Under the pieces are notes generated by a model. It worked only from the letters and a program-made list of their open reading frames with translations, was not told where the DNA came from and did no database searches. A program made the translations under genes and the position numbers. Shown here in pieces: positions 44,920 to 53,701 of a stretch of 64,000 nucleotides of DNA. Source of the stretch: JABCYV01 sp963729325 (GTDB lineage Bacteria; Acidobacteriota; Terriglobia; Terriglobales; Acidobacteriaceae); the NCBI GenBank assembly GCA_963729325.1, contig CAVSNS010000046.1, forward strand, positions 1 through 64,000. Reading direction: 5' to 3'. How positions within the stretch are numbered: position 1 is the first letter of the stretch; every line of letters begins with the position of its first letter.

Positions 44920-45332
44920 TGGCGGCGGGTGCAGGGCGAGTACGGCAAGAGTTTACTGCGGCGGCGCGGCGAATTGGTGGAGCGCAGCTTCGCGCACTGC
45001 TACGAGACGGGCGGGATGCGGCGCTGCCATCTGCGCGGACAGGAAAACATTCTGAAGCGGCAGTTAGTTCATGTCGGCGCGTTCAATCTAAGCCTGATCC
45101 TGCGCCCACTACTGGGCGCGGGCACGCCGCGGGAGTGGAAGAATCGGTTCGGCAGGCTCGTTTTGACCCTTTACTTCCTCTTTACGTGTCGGATAAATCA
45201 GAAGCTTCGCAGAAGCCGAATCTCTGTGTCCGTTGCCAAGTGCTTCGTGAGATCGCGTACCCGACTACGTCGCCCGACTTGCAGGAAATCCGCTACTTGC
45301 ACCCCGGGCTGCTAACGAGCTTAAGGCCTTAG
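44920..45332 (+). pseudogene. IS1182/IS5-like transposase, C-terminal remnant
   Basis: GEYGKSLLRRRGELVERSFA, HCYETGGMRRCHLRGQENIL, KRQLVHVGAFNLSLILRPLL is the C-terminal catalytic block (with the E in ELVERSFAH) of IS1182-type transposases. The earlier DD part and inverted ends are gone, and the tail is out of frame. An old decayed IS. Confidence 0.7.
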
Positions 45333-45609
45333 TTCCGGAGGATCGGAAACGGAGGCCGCCGGAACGCCTCAGGTTTAGGGTTTTCAAATGATAACTGTTG
45401 AGACCAAATCCCGCGACTGGTCAGTGAGTGTAATCGCGATTTCTCAATAGTAATTGGGGGCAAAGGACTCCAAGAGTTGTCCGCTATGCGGGATTTGTAG
45501 CTCAGACGGGCCAGTTCAAAGGTGCAAGCTCCTGCAAGCTCGTGATGAAGAGAATAGAGGCGGGTTGTCCCGCCCCTCTTTGACATGATCTTTCCGTTTA
45601 CAGCACGGT
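45333..45609. other. Intergenic region with a partial palindromic repeat
   Basis: 45421-45447 (TCAGTGAGTGTAATCGCG..) matches the right half of the repeat family seen at 46684, 50208, 50877, 51494 and 53622. The left half is missing. No gene seen. Confidence 0.45.
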
Positions 45610-46533
45610 TCACGAGAAGAAGACACCGTTTTGCTCGCGGCCAAGCACGGAAAACAGGTCCCGCGAGGGATTGGGCGCTTCCGATTGATACTGGAATCCC
45701 GGCTGCGCTGCGGACCATCGGATAGTGGCCGGGGTGGAGAGGAACGACCCCTGGAAAGTTTGCGAGCTGTTGTGAATGTCCGCCGTCGCAGTTATGCCAT
45801 TCCATTCGACGTTGAATGAGACGGTGGCGCGTTTCGGGAAAACACCCGGGATGAGCGGGAAGCCCATGGTGCCGGGGAGTCCCAAGCCGTAGGTGAGCGA
45901 GTTCGCCAGATCGTGGTCGTCAAAGACCTCCAAGTCTCTTACCTGAAGGCGAGCTTGCCCATCGTCAAAATCGACTTCAACCGCGTCCTCGTCGACCTGG
46001 ATCATCCAAAAGACGCCGTTCGTGTCGATATGGACGTTGTAATCATGGATCTGGTCAGGGAGTGTGGCCGATCCAGCCGGATCGGTGTAGACGTCGAGTC
46101 AAACAAAGGCGAACGTGCCACTATGCTTGTGTCCGTCCGCTCCCATGAATTTCCCCTGGCTGAAGCCCATGTCTGCCTGGTACGCCAGGGGAGTGGTAGC
46201 GCCGGTGGCAGTATTCGTTCCCACGCCGCCACCGCGGATGTGCGTCAAGCCCACGAACCCGTCGAAGTCGTTGATCTGGGACGGGTCGTTGATATTGCCC
46301 AAGGGTGTGCCGGGCTTCAATGGGTTATGGTGAATGAAGATCCCGAAGGAAGCCAAGCCCCCGGGAATCGGAGTGATCAGGCCGCCGGCGCGACGGCTTC
46401 CGTCATCGTCGTTGCCAGCGAGCGCCGACTTGGAACCTAAGAGGCCAGCCCCCAGCGCCGTGCCAGCGCCGGCCAAGGTTCCAAGGAAAGCGCGCCGTGA
46501 GGCGCCTGAACGAGGGATGTCTATCCTGTTCAT
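45610..46533 (-). pseudogene. Tat-exported protein interrupted by one in-frame TGA
   Basis: Twin-arginine signal (SRRAFLGTLAGAGTALGAGL..SKSALA), then TPIPGGLASFGIFIHHNPLK and GFVGLTHIRGGGVGTNTATG. An in-frame TGA at 46101-46099 follows GTFAFV. The same frame continues LDVYTDPAGSATLPDQIHDY, MIQVDEDAVEVDFDDGQARL to a stop at 45610. Without the TGA it is one secreted protein of about 307 aa. A single nonsense substitution or base error explains it. Function unknown. Confidence 0.65.
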
Positions 46534-46683
46534 ACTGCCTCCTCACAACCGCATCAATTGTTTGGGATCCGGGAAATCGGAAACGGGAAACCACTCGAAT
46601 TGTCTGCTCAGCTGTCGTGGCCTGTCAAGCATCAAGTGCGGCAATCAAGTGCGGCAACGCTGTCGGGCCTCGCACCTAATGAA

Positions 46684-46736
46684 AACAGGCGATAGCACTC
46701 AGAACCGGGTAATGAGGGTAATCGCGCTTTTGCAAC
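46684..46736 (+). repeat. Imperfect palindromic repeat, copy 1
   Basis: AACAGGCGATAGCACTCAGA then GGGTAATGAGGGTAATCGCG and TTTTGCAAC. Inner arms ACTC and GAG..GT pair, and an outer GGCG pairs with a distal cgcc-like end in better-preserved copies. Lies between the Tat-protein and DMP19 genes. Confidence 0.6.
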
Positions 46737-46755
46737 AGTTGGACGGCCACCGCTG

Positions 46756-47217
46756 TCATGCGTCATCAGGCTTAGGCAACGGCCCGAATTCTTCTGGGTG
46801 TTGGGAAACGTAAGCAAACAGCAAGTTCGTGAGATTGTCAGGATACGAGAAGAATTCCTGGTCTAGTGGCTCCAGTTCCGCAAGCACTCTATCCGGAAAA
46901 CACGCCGCCGCCGACCGGATCGCTTCTACCGATTGCGGTAGTCCATCGGGGAATGCGGTGTCTATCGCACGCTTGCAGATGTGTGCCGTTTTTGGAGCGC
47001 CCAGAATTTCAAGGGCCTCGACAACGAATGAGGCAGATTCAGAAGTGCTGTTGAGGAAGTACTGCGAGAAGCCCCCGTTGTTGACTTCTGACTCAACCTC
47101 CGAAAGTGCAGAGAACACCTTCTGTGGCAGGGATTGACTAGCAAAATCTTCCTTCCCAAAACTGGTCTTCTCCGACGCGGATAAAAGGATCAAGATATGG
47201 TTCTTGGTAGGGCTCAT
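46756..47217 (-). CDS. DMP19/DUF4375-family protein, 153 aa
   Basis: LPQKVFSALSEVESEVNNGG, FSQYFLNSTSESASFVVEAL and APKTAHICKRAIDTAFPDGL match the DMP19-like (DUF4375) family: the E-V-N-N-G-G-F-x-Q-Y-F block is its hallmark. Cytoplasmic, all-helical, intact. Such proteins are often in polymorphic-toxin or accessory regions; the role is unknown. Confidence 0.85.
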   Translation of the reverse strand: MSPTKNHILILLSASEKTSFGKEDFASQSLPQKVFSALSEVESEVNNGGFSQYFLNSTSESASFVVEALEILGAPKTAHICKRAIDTAFPDGLPQSVEAIRSAAACFPDRVLAELEPLDQEFFSYPDNLTNLLFAYVSQHPEEFGPLPKPDDA

Positions 47218-47310
47218 TTCAGAACACCCTCGCAGGTGTAAAGGTCAGCCTGAACACTCATCGCACCTTCAAACGCCAAGCTTGGCGGTAACCATGCTAA
47301 TTGATGTAAC

Positions 47311-47325
47311 CAGGCGTTAGCACTC
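47311..47325 (+). repeat. Imperfect palindromic repeat, left half only
   Basis: CAGGCGTTAGCACTC matches the start of the family exactly. The right half is absent and IS110 debris starts about 25 nt later, so an IS insertion or deletion probably removed it. Confidence 0.5.
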
Positions 47326-47348
47326 CGTCGAAAATCCTGTCCTAGTCT

Positions 47349-47924
47349 CTAGACAACAGGCTTGGCTGCAAGTTGGTTTATGGGGGTGATGGTTACCTCA
47401 TAGCCGAGCTTGCGGAGGGCTCGCGCCAGCATCTGAGCACGTTTTTTCTTTTCTCGGGGACCCACTTCATGGCCTTGCTTGATGAATCGGACCCCTTCAT
47501 GCAAGATCTTCCAAACTACACGACAGAGCCGATGGGCAACGGCCCAGATGGCGGACTGATAGCCTAGGCGGGGCAGCAGACGGCGGAATACGACCTGAAA
47601 GTGACTGCCTTTCTTCGCCACAGCGGCGTGTGCTGCTTGGTTCAGCACGCGGCGCAGGTATTTATTGCCTTTCGCGGAGCGACTGCTATGGTTCTGCTCT
47701 GCGCTTTCCTCCTTGCCGGGACAGGTTCCCACCCAAGAGGTCAACTCCGCTGCCGATGGGAACGTACTGGCCTGCGCGCCCACCTCCGCGATGATTTGTT
47801 GCGCCGAATCCACTCCCAAACCAGGTACTTCTGCCAGTCGGATCACGGCATCTGGATGGGACTTCATGGCTTGCGCGATCAGGCGGTTGAGCTCGGCCAT
47901 TTGCTGATCGATCAACTGCAGTCG
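47349..47924 (-). pseudogene. IS110-family transposase, C-terminal part
   Basis: KRLQLIDQQMAELNRLIAQA, LAEVPGLGVDSAQQIIAEVG (the HhH-like Transposase_20 motif), TSWVGTCPGKEESAEQNHSS, GNKYLRRVLNQAAHAAVAKK. The N-terminal DEDD RuvC-like domain is missing because an ISNCY end adjoins at 47925. No start codon of its own is needed; a remnant. Confidence 0.88.
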
Positions 47925-48058
47925 CTTGTACCTTCATGGTCCGCTCCATCGCGGCCTGCGTGTAAGAGAACATACCTTCCATGCTCTCCTACCCTCGCCG
48001 CCTGCAAAGCGGACACATCACTTGCTATCTCAACCGGACATATCATGTGCTAACGACA
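47925..48058 (-). mobile_element. 134-bp remnant of an ISNCY element right end
   Basis: Identical to 49387-49520, the right end of the complete element next door, including the start of its transposase gene. It is followed by the same 16 bases (48059-48074) that follow the complete copy. Confidence 0.88.
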
Positions 48059-48074
48059 TAAGCCGTGACTGTGC

Positions 48075-49520
48075 TGTTCTTAGCAAGTTAAAATGTCCGG
48101 TTGTTGTAGCAAGTGAAATGTCCGCTTTTGTTAATCTCCCGTAGCCGCCGCCGAGGCGGTGGGAAAGTGGGAATCCCGCGCACTTTTCGGGATTTCCAAG
48201 CGCGGCGGGAAAGTCGGTTTTTGGACTTTTCCACGGCGCGTCTTTTCCACGGCCTTGCCCGCCGCCAGTTTCCGGTTGAGAATCGGACCGCCGCGGTCGT
48301 CGTAGCGACCGAGACAGTGCGGCCCATAGCTGAGGCTCAAGCTTCCGTCGAGGTGTTGGTGCGCGATCACCGTGCAGCCCGCCAGCGTTCCCCGCCAGCG
48401 CACGGGCTCGATCTGCAAAGTCAGGTTCTGAAAGCTGACCGTGTTGTCCCGATTCACCGTGCGCTCGAATTGCAGCGAAAAGATGCGCTCCAGGTCTTTG
48501 CCCCGATAGGGCACAAACGCACTGCCCGGTTGCGCCGCTTCGACTTGGAAGCGACGATTGAACTCCCCGATGTATTGCTCGCGCAGAAAGGCATTCGCCG
48601 CCACCACCGTCCGGATCCCACGCAAGCGCAGTTCCTGCGGCAGCCGGCCTTGCCAGGTGCCGAAGCTGCGTTCGCTGCGGCCGCGCGCTTGTGGCGAGTA
48701 CGCCGGAATCATGCGCACCCCCAACTCGCGCAGCGCACGCCCCACCTGCGTGAGACGGTCGTGGTCCACTGCCTCTCCGGCCTTGGCCGTCAGCCAGAAA
48801 TGACGGGCGCGATCGCTGTACAAAGCGCAAAACACGCCCCGGCATTCGATCACTTCTTTCAGCCCCGTCAGCACCGGAACCGTCGCTTCCTCTTCCACCA
48901 ATTGCGCGTAATAAATCTCGCTGTTGGCATCGTCCATAATCACCAGCAAGTCGTACCAGCGCTCGTCTTGAAACCAGCGATGCTCGCTGCCGTCGATGTG
49001 CAGCAGCATTCCGGGCAGCGGACGCCGCGGGCGCTGCTGGCGATGCACCCCACGTTTGCGCCCCTTGGCCACCATCCCCGCCCCTTGCAGCAACCCCTTC
49101 ACCCAGCTGTAGCTGATCTCGACCTGGTGCTCTTCCTGCAACTTCTCGGGAAAGTGCCGCACGTTCAGATCGAAATACTTTTCCCGGTACAGCCCCAGGA
49201 CTTTCTCCACCACCGCCAACGGCACTTTCTTGGGCGACGGTTTCCCCCGCCGCCGGTCAAACAAACCTCGGAACCCGAACTCTTCATACCCTTCATGCCA
49301 GCGCCTCATTTGCCGGTCGCTGATCCCGATGATCTCGGCCGCCTGCCACCACGTGATCTTCTTCGCTAGCGCCCGCAAAATCACTTCTTGTACCTTCATG
49401 GTCCGCTCCATCGCGGCCTGCGTGTAAGAGAACATACCTTCCATGCTCTCCTACCCTCGCCGCCTGCAAAGCGGACACATCACTTGCTATCTCAACCGGA
49501 CATATCATGTGCTAACGACA
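48075..49520 (-). mobile_element. ISNCY-type insertion sequence, 1446 bp, with 16-bp target duplication
   Basis: Long imperfect inverted ends starting TGTTCTTAGC (48075) and TGTCGTTAGC (complement at 49520), both containing ATGTCCGGTTG and a second TAGCAAGTGA..TGTCCGC block. Flanked by identical 16-bp sequences TAAGCCGTGACTGTGC (48059-48074, 49521-49536). Long duplications are known in the IS1202-like branch of ISNCY. Holds one intact transposase gene. Confidence 0.8.
48131..49444 (-). CDS. ISNCY-family transposase
   Basis: 437 aa. N-terminal HTH (ITWWQAAEIIGISDRQMRRW, HEGYEEFGFRGLFDRRRG), second HTH (HFPEKLQEEHQVEISYSWVK), then an rve-type core: D in LLHIDGSEHRWFQ, D in CALYSDRARHFW and E in ARGRSERSFGTWQGRLPQEL. 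The C-terminal beta domain (NTVSFQNLTLQIEPVRWRGT) is typical of ISDol1/IS1202-like transposases. ATG 49399 is an alternative start. Intact. Confidence 0.92.
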   Translation of the reverse strand: MEGMFSYTQAAMERTMKVQEVILRALAKKITWWQAAEIIGISDRQMRRWHEGYEEFGFRGLFDRRRGKPSPKKVPLAVVEKVLGLYREKYFDLNVRHFPEKLQEEHQVEISYSWVKGLLQGAGMVAKGRKRGVHRQQRPRRPLPGMLLHIDGSEHRWFQDERWYDLLVIMDDANSEIYYAQLVEEEATVPVLTGLKEVIECRGVFCALYSDRARHFWLTAKAGEAVDHDRLTQVGRALRELGVRMIPAYSPQARGRSERSFGTWQGRLPQELRLRGIRTVVAANAFLREQYIGEFNRRFQVEAAQPGSAFVPYRGKDLERIFSLQFERTVNRDNTVSFQNLTLQIEPVRWRGTLAGCTVIAHQHLDGSLSLSYGPHCLGRYDDRGGPILNRKLAAGKAVEKTRRGKVQKPTFPPRLEIPKSARDSHFPTASAAATGD

Positions 49521-49723
49521 TAAGCCGTGACTGTGCTTGACAGGGAATGAGATAAGACCTACGCTGGGCCGCCGATAGCCGGTTGAGACCCACACTCCCT
49601 GGAGGCGAATGACCGAAATCCGGCGAGGTGAGTTGTGAACTTGAGAGGTTCCCAAACGGCACCGAACTCAGAACGATAAGCATGTCCCCGGCAACCTCGC
49701 GCGGACTCCAAGGAGGCTTCCCA

Positions 49724-50071
49724 GTGAGCATGATATCCGGTACTCGTCAGGTGGATGGCGTCACGATTGTCGACCTTAGCGGCCGAATCACCCTCGGTGA
49801 AGGCAGCGTAACTATAAAGGATACGGTTCACGACTTGCTTTCCAAGGGGCTGAAAAGAATCCTGCTGAACCTCGGCGAGGTGAACTATATCGACAGCTCC
49901 GGTATCGGCGCACTCGTAAATGCCCTAACCGCTGCCAAGAACCAGGGCGGCGAACTCAAGCTGCTCAACGTCACCAAGAGAGTACACGACCTGCTGCAGA
50001 TCACGAAGCTCCACACCCTCTTCGATGTGAAGAACGACGAAGCAGCGGCCGTACTGTCGTTCGGCAAGTAG
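49724..50071 (+). CDS. STAS-domain anti-sigma factor antagonist
   Basis: GTG 49724 lies 7 nt after AAGGAGG, so I prefer it to ATG 49730 and to the long frame from 49628. VDGVTIVDLSGRITLGEGSV, LNLGEVNYIDSSGIGALVNA is the SpoIIAA/RsbV fold; the first Ser of DSSG is the phosphorylation site. 115 aa. No partner kinase (RsbW-like) or sigma factor is adjacent. Confidence 0.92.
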   Translation: MSMISGTRQVDGVTIVDLSGRITLGEGSVTIKDTVHDLLSKGLKRILLNLGEVNYIDSSGIGALVNALTAAKNQGGELKLLNVTKRVHDLLQITKLHTLFDVKNDEAAAVLSFGK

Positions 50072-50207
50072 GGTGCGATGCTTGTAACCGGGAGAACTGT
50101 GATAGGCGGTACGGCATCAGATTGAGCGTTTTACGCAGGTCGCTTTGATGCGATCTAATACATATAAGACTACCAGTAGAAATGCGGAACGTTCTCGATA
50201 GCTGTCG

Positions 50208-50268
50208 CAAACAGGGCGTTAGCTCTCAAAACCCATCAATGAACGATTATCGCGATATTTCGCCAACT
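50208..50268 (+). repeat. Imperfect palindromic repeat, copy 2
   Basis: CAAACAGGGCGTTAGCTCTC, AAAACCCATCAATGAACG, ATTATCGCGATATTTCGCCA then ACT. Outer arms GGGCG/CGCC; inner GTTAGCTCTC against GA..GAT. Between the STAS gene and the exported protein gene. Confidence 0.65.
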
Positions 50269-50314
50269 CCGAACTTGATAAGTTCCTGCTCGAACCGCAC
50301 TCTGAGTGGATCGC

Positions 50315-50779
50315 CTATTCCACTGTCTGTTCAGAGTAAGCCCAAGATGTAATGCGCCATTCGGCTTGAGTACGTTTCAGCGCCACCGCAAAGGAAGCGG
50401 TCTCCTTAACGGGCTTTCCGTGCTGCTTGTAGGTGTAGGTGAAGGGAGCCACAAAATAGGCTCGATCACCGGTTACTTCAACAGTCCATGGCGTGCCCAG
50501 CTGGCCGTGCGTATCCGTAATGCCGCTCTTCTCGTTGTAAGCGTTGTACGCCTTCCACCAATCTGCGCACGCTGTCGGGCCATGCCACTCATGCGGCGGA
50601 AATTCGTCCAGAATGGACACATGCGAGTCACACATTGTCTCTGGCTTGTCCAGATTGGCGAGATACTGATGCACTGCGGGTACTACGTCGTCCTTCTCGG
50701 CGGCGAAGGCCGATCCTGCACTGGCGGTGAGGGCGAATGTGATGGTCATAGCTGCGGCAGCAAGGCGCTTCAGATCCAT
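50315..50779 (-). CDS. Exported SnoaL/NTF2-like protein, 154 aa
   Basis: Signal peptide MDLKRLAAAAMTITFALTAS with cleavage near AFA-A. Then DVVPAVHQYLANLDKPETMC, CADWWKAYNAYNEKSGITDT, TPWTVEVTGDRAYFVAPFTY and SFAVALKRTQAEWRITSWAY, the pattern of an NTF2-like small-ligand or scaffold domain. Intact. Flanked by palindromic repeats on both sides. Confidence 0.78.
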   Translation of the reverse strand: MDLKRLAAAAMTITFALTASAGSAFAAEKDDVVPAVHQYLANLDKPETMCDSHVSILDEFPPHEWHGPTACADWWKAYNAYNEKSGITDTHGQLGTPWTVEVTGDRAYFVAPFTYTYKQHGKPVKETASFAVALKRTQAEWRITSWAYSEQTVE

Positions 50780-50876
50780 AGTTTCCTCCGGTCGAGAATA
50801 TGCAGATCTCCCTGGAATCGGTGCCGAGTCTACGCCGCTGAGAGGCTAGCAATCAACCTAGACTGTGATAAATGGC

Positions 50877-50937
50877 AAAAACAGGCGTTCACACTCAGAA
50901 CCCGGTTATGAGTGTAATCGCGATATTTCACCACTTG
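50877..50937 (+). repeat. Imperfect palindromic repeat, copy 3
   Basis: AAAAACAGGCGTTCACACTC, AGAACCCGGTTATGAGTGT, AATCGCGATATTTCACCAC. ACACTC and GAGTGT pair perfectly around a 13-nt loop. Between the two NTF2-like genes. Confidence 0.7.
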
Positions 50938-51022
50938 AGTCAGAGTAGGTAAAGCGCTAGTGCTAACGTTATACGTCCAAGTTGAAGCGTTTCCTTGATA
51001 TTACCGGCTGAGGGGAGGACTC

Positions 51023-51442
51023 ATGGACACGAATGCGACAACCGACGATGACGTCAAGGCGATCAAGAGAGTAGGGGAAGAGTTTTTCGCGGGAGTAAAC
51101 GCTGAGGATCTGGACAGGCGGATGGCAACGATGCATCCCGACGTAGTTATCATGCCCCCCGACCGCCCGTCCATCGTCGGCAAAGAAGAGATCCGTCGTC
51201 TCTCCCACGATTACGCCGAGACCTATGAAGAAAAATGCAGCCTGATTTACGATGAGGTTGAGGTGGCAGGGCATTGGGGGTTTGCTCGAGCGACTGTCAA
51301 CGCCATACGAACATCTAAGTCGGGCGGCGGGGTTGAAAAGATGAGCTTGAAGAACCTTTGGATTTTCAAAAGGCAGGCCGATGGCGAATGGAAGTTCTGG
51401 CGCATCATGTTTAACAGCGCAATCTCCCCGCAGACGAGCTAA
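51023..51442 (+). CDS. DUF4440/SnoaL-like protein, 139 aa
   Basis: ATG 51023 after GAGGGGAGGACTC. DDVKAIKRVGEEFFAGVNAE, MATMHPDVVIMPPDRPSIVG, KEEIRRLSHDYAETYEEKCS and LKNLWIFKRQADGEWKFWRI. NTF2-like cone fold; cytoplasmic; no known substrate. Intact and complete for the family. Confidence 0.85.
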   Translation: MDTNATTDDDVKAIKRVGEEFFAGVNAEDLDRRMATMHPDVVIMPPDRPSIVGKEEIRRLSHDYAETYEEKCSLIYDEVEVAGHWGFARATVNAIRTSKSGGGVEKMSLKNLWIFKRQADGEWKFWRIMFNSAISPQTS

Positions 51443-51493
51443 TCAGGGCGGCTTTTCTTTTGCATCAAGCGAAACGTGGGAGCGGTAACTGTC

Positions 51494-51552
51494 GAAATCA
51501 GACGTTAGCACTCAGAACCCTCAATGAGAGTTATCGCGATGTTACGTCAACC
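51494..51552 (+). repeat. Imperfect palindromic repeat, copy 4
   Basis: GAAATCAGACGTTAGCACTC, AGAACCCTCAATGAGAGTT, ATCGCGATGTTACGTCAACC. Inner arms CACTC and GAGAGT. Just upstream of the kelch-like gene. Confidence 0.65.
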
Positions 51553-51599
51553 AAGTGTAGTCATCTAAAATATCCACCTAGGGTTCAGGTCCTCCAGTC

Positions 51600-52362
51600 A
51601 TGGGAATCAGTCGGGAAGTATTCGATCAGCAACGTCTGCCCCGGTTCGGAAACGCCAACCCGGAGCGAATGACACTTGCGTTTTGGGAGTGGATGATCCG
51701 AGGTGAAGAGGTGCCTCCGACGGATGCGGAAGGCGGTCTCGAAGAACTCGGCCTTCGGATGCGAGAAGGTATGCTCAAGTCCGCGTACGGTCCTTATCGC
51801 GCCCGAGACGTTTTCAACATTCCGTTGAATCGTGAAGACGGACCAATCTGGACGTTCGACCGCATGGGCGCAACTAGAAGTTGCTTGCCTGACGGGAGAG
51901 TTATTTGCATTGCGGGCGAGCACGAGGACTCTTACGACCCAGATTTCTACATCTACAACGACGTCGTCGTCTTAGGACCCGATGGTCAAATCGAAATCTA
52001 CGGCTACCCAAAAGAAATTTTCCCACCAACGGATTTCCATTCAGCCACTGTCGTGGGCGATCGAATAGTGGTCGTCGGAGGCCTCGGCTATAAAAACGAC
52101 CGCCGCTTCGGCCACACGCCTGTCTATGCGCTCGATCTATCGCAGTATCGCATCTCGGAGATCCCGACATCGGGCGAGATGCCAGGCTGGCTCTCCGAGC
52201 ACGAGGCTAGCTATGACCCGACCGGCATAATTACAATCAGAGGCGGCCAAGTCATTCAGGAACATGATGCCCAGCAGCGAATTCGTCGGAACTTCGAAGA
52301 ATACGCTCTCGATATCAAGTCGTGTGCTTGGCAGCGCCTCACAAACCGTAACAACTCCCGCA
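51600..52362 (+). pseudogene. Kelch-like protein cut at its 3' end by an IS3 fragment
   Basis: From ATG 51600: PERMTLAFWEWMIRGEEVPP, GPIWTFDRMGATRSCLPDGR, DFHSATVVGDRIVVVGGLGY, RFGHTPVYALDLSQYRISEI. The GDRIVVVGG and TPVYALDL strands are beta-propeller blades. After about TNRN (residue 254) the frame runs into IS3 sequence and ends at 52415 with foreign residues. The true C-terminus is lost; function unknown. Confidence 0.65.
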
Positions 52363-52364
52363 GA

Positions 52365-52897
52365 TCCCAATGCACCAGAAAACGACTGCATCCATCCAGC
52401 ACACTGCATAAGTAATAGAACGTGCCCGACAGGTTGATATAGGAAACATCGACATGCCAGTGCTGGTGCGGCTGCAGCGGCTGTTCGAAGCCGGTGCCCT
52501 TGCGCGACGGCTTCGCTTTCCAGCGCGACAGCAGTCCCGCTTGCTTCATCACTCGCCATACGCTCGCCGGACTCACGGCTACTACGTCGTGATCTAACAT
52601 CATGAACGTAAGTCGACGATAACCTTCCAATGGGTTTTTCCCATGAAAATCGATGATGGCTTCCTTTTCCCACGGCTCCAACCAGAAATCTCGGGGTACC
52701 CAACCGTTGTGCTCATTCACTCGTCCATAGCGCTGCCGCCAGTTGTAGAACTTGCTCACCGTGACCCCCAGCCAATGAATGAATCGGCCGACGCTGATCT
52801 CGGCCTTCTCCGACCAGCGCCGGACGAAATCCACCACCTGATCCCGCACATCGTGCGCTACCCAGGTCTCGGTCAGAGTTCCCCAAGGCTTTTTTTT
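52365..52897 (-). pseudogene. IS3 OrfB, truncated integrase core
   Basis: FVRRWSEKAEISVGRFIHWL, KFYNWRQRYGRVNEHNGWVP, ASVWRVMKQAGLLSRWKAKP, HQHWHVDVSYINLSGTFYYL (first catalytic Asp), DGCSRFLVHWDLRE. The remaining D and E are deleted. Translation would come from a -1 slip on eight A residues (complement of 52890-52897) near the end of orfA, as in active IS3 elements. Confidence 0.85.
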
Positions 52898-53187
52898 AAG
52901 GCGATGTGCTCTGCCATCAGCTCGGCCAGGACCTCGTCCTTGGTTTGCACCTTTTTCTCCAAGAACTCAATCCGTTTCTGTTTCTCCTCCGCCTGGCGGC
53001 GAGGACGTTCCGTCGTTTGGAAGGCGGCCGCTCCGTTCTCGAAGAACTCTTTTTGCCAGCGGTAGAACACCGTCGGCTGCAGGCCCAGCTCTTCACACAG
53101 ATCGGAAACCGGGACCTTGTCCAAAAGATGGCGTCGTAGGATGGCCACCTTCTCCTCAGCAGTGTAGTGCTTGCGCTCTTTTCTCAT
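52873..53187 (-). CDS. IS3 OrfA, HTH/leucine-zipper protein
   Basis: 104 aa. RKERKHYTAEEKVAILRRHL, VPVSDLCEELGLQPTVFYRW (HTH), then a leucine-zipper-like coil EEKQKRIEFLEKKVQTKDEV, LAELMAEHIALKKSLGEL. The A8 slippery run lies in its last codons. Complete, but useless without orfB. Confidence 0.92.
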   Translation of the reverse strand: MRKERKHYTAEEKVAILRRHLLDKVPVSDLCEELGLQPTVFYRWQKEFFENGAAAFQTTERPRRQAEEKQKRIEFLEKKVQTKDEVLAELMAEHIALKKSLGEL

Positions 53188-53260
53188 ACGTTCGCTCCGC
53201 TATCTTAACGGATGAACGCTCTCTCCATTTCCAACTGAGGCGGGACAGGTTGATATTGAA

Positions 53261-53530
53261 TTAGCTTCGAACGTGCTGCATCCGCCTGCGCTTGACGACC
53301 AGGGTTGTCCAAAGGACGACAGCCGTTAGCGTTGACATTGCACAAACACAGAACGGAATTCTCCCCCACATCCAGCCGGGAAGGACGAAGGTCTTATCTG
53401 TGAATGGAACCGCAAAGAGAACGATGCAGTAGTTGCGCGTGGTCAACGCTAGAACAGTGTTTGATAATACGAACAGGGACACGGCAGACACGCAGCTTGC
53501 GGCTACGCAAGTCCGAAATAGACATCGCAT
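53261..53530 (-). CDS. Small two-helix membrane protein, 89 aa
   Basis: Start ATG 53530 (MRCLFRTCVAASCVSAVSLF). Two hydrophobic segments (VAASCVSAVSLFVLSNTVLA and IPFCVCAMSTLTAVVLWTTL) with a short loop and a basic C-terminus VKRRRMQHVRS. No family recognised. No strong ribosome site seen. Confidence 0.45.
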   Translation of the reverse strand: MRCLFRTCVAASCVSAVSLFVLSNTVLALTTRNYCIVLFAVPFTDKTFVLPGWMWGRIPFCVCAMSTLTAVVLWTTLVVKRRRMQHVRS

Positions 53531-53621
53531 TCTCGTATCAGGTTTCCCCACATGTCTATTGGAGACCGTCTGCCAAAGTCTAGGCAAGTGACTTGGGTAC
53601 TTTGCTCTTCCGCGTAGCTGT

Positions 53622-53690
53622 TGAAACCAGGCGGTTACACTCTTCCTATGAAAGAGGATGAGTGTGAAGGCGATTTTTACGCCAACTAAC
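53622..53690 (+). repeat. Imperfect palindromic repeat, copy 5
   Basis: TGAAACCAGGCGGTTACACT, CTTCCTATGAAAGAGGATGA, GTGTGAAGGCGATTTTTACG, CCAACTA. ACACTC/GAGTGT are kept while the loop differs fully from copy 3, so the stem rather than the loop is conserved. Confidence 0.65.
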
Positions 53691-53701
53691 CCACTGGTTC
53701 A

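Larger units (their letters stand above)
52365..53247 (-). mobile_element. IS3-family element, 3'-truncated
   Basis: orfA is complete and orfB is cut after about 150 codons at 52365. The right end TGTCCCGCCTCAG (complement at 53247) is kept; the left inverted end is missing. Removed part: the catalytic second half of orfB. Confidence 0.82.

Noticed and set aside
46080..46120. TGA as selenocysteine
   Set aside because: No homologous Sec/Cys redox context around FAFV-x-LDVY and no evident SECIS hairpin just downstream; a nonsense change is simpler.
48113..49369. 418-codon plus-strand ORF
   Set aside because: Antisense shadow of the ISNCY transposase.
52425..53260. GACAGGTTGATAT occurring at 52432 and 53245
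   Set aside because: One copy lies inside IS3 coding sequence and the other spans the IS end; probably chance, not a target duplication.
45421..53690. Palindromic repeats as integron attC sites
   Set aside because: The gene-repeat-gene layout suggests it, but the order of core-like triplets is inverted (GTTAGC first, GCCAAC last), bases beyond GTT are conserved into the next segment, and no integron-type integrase is present.
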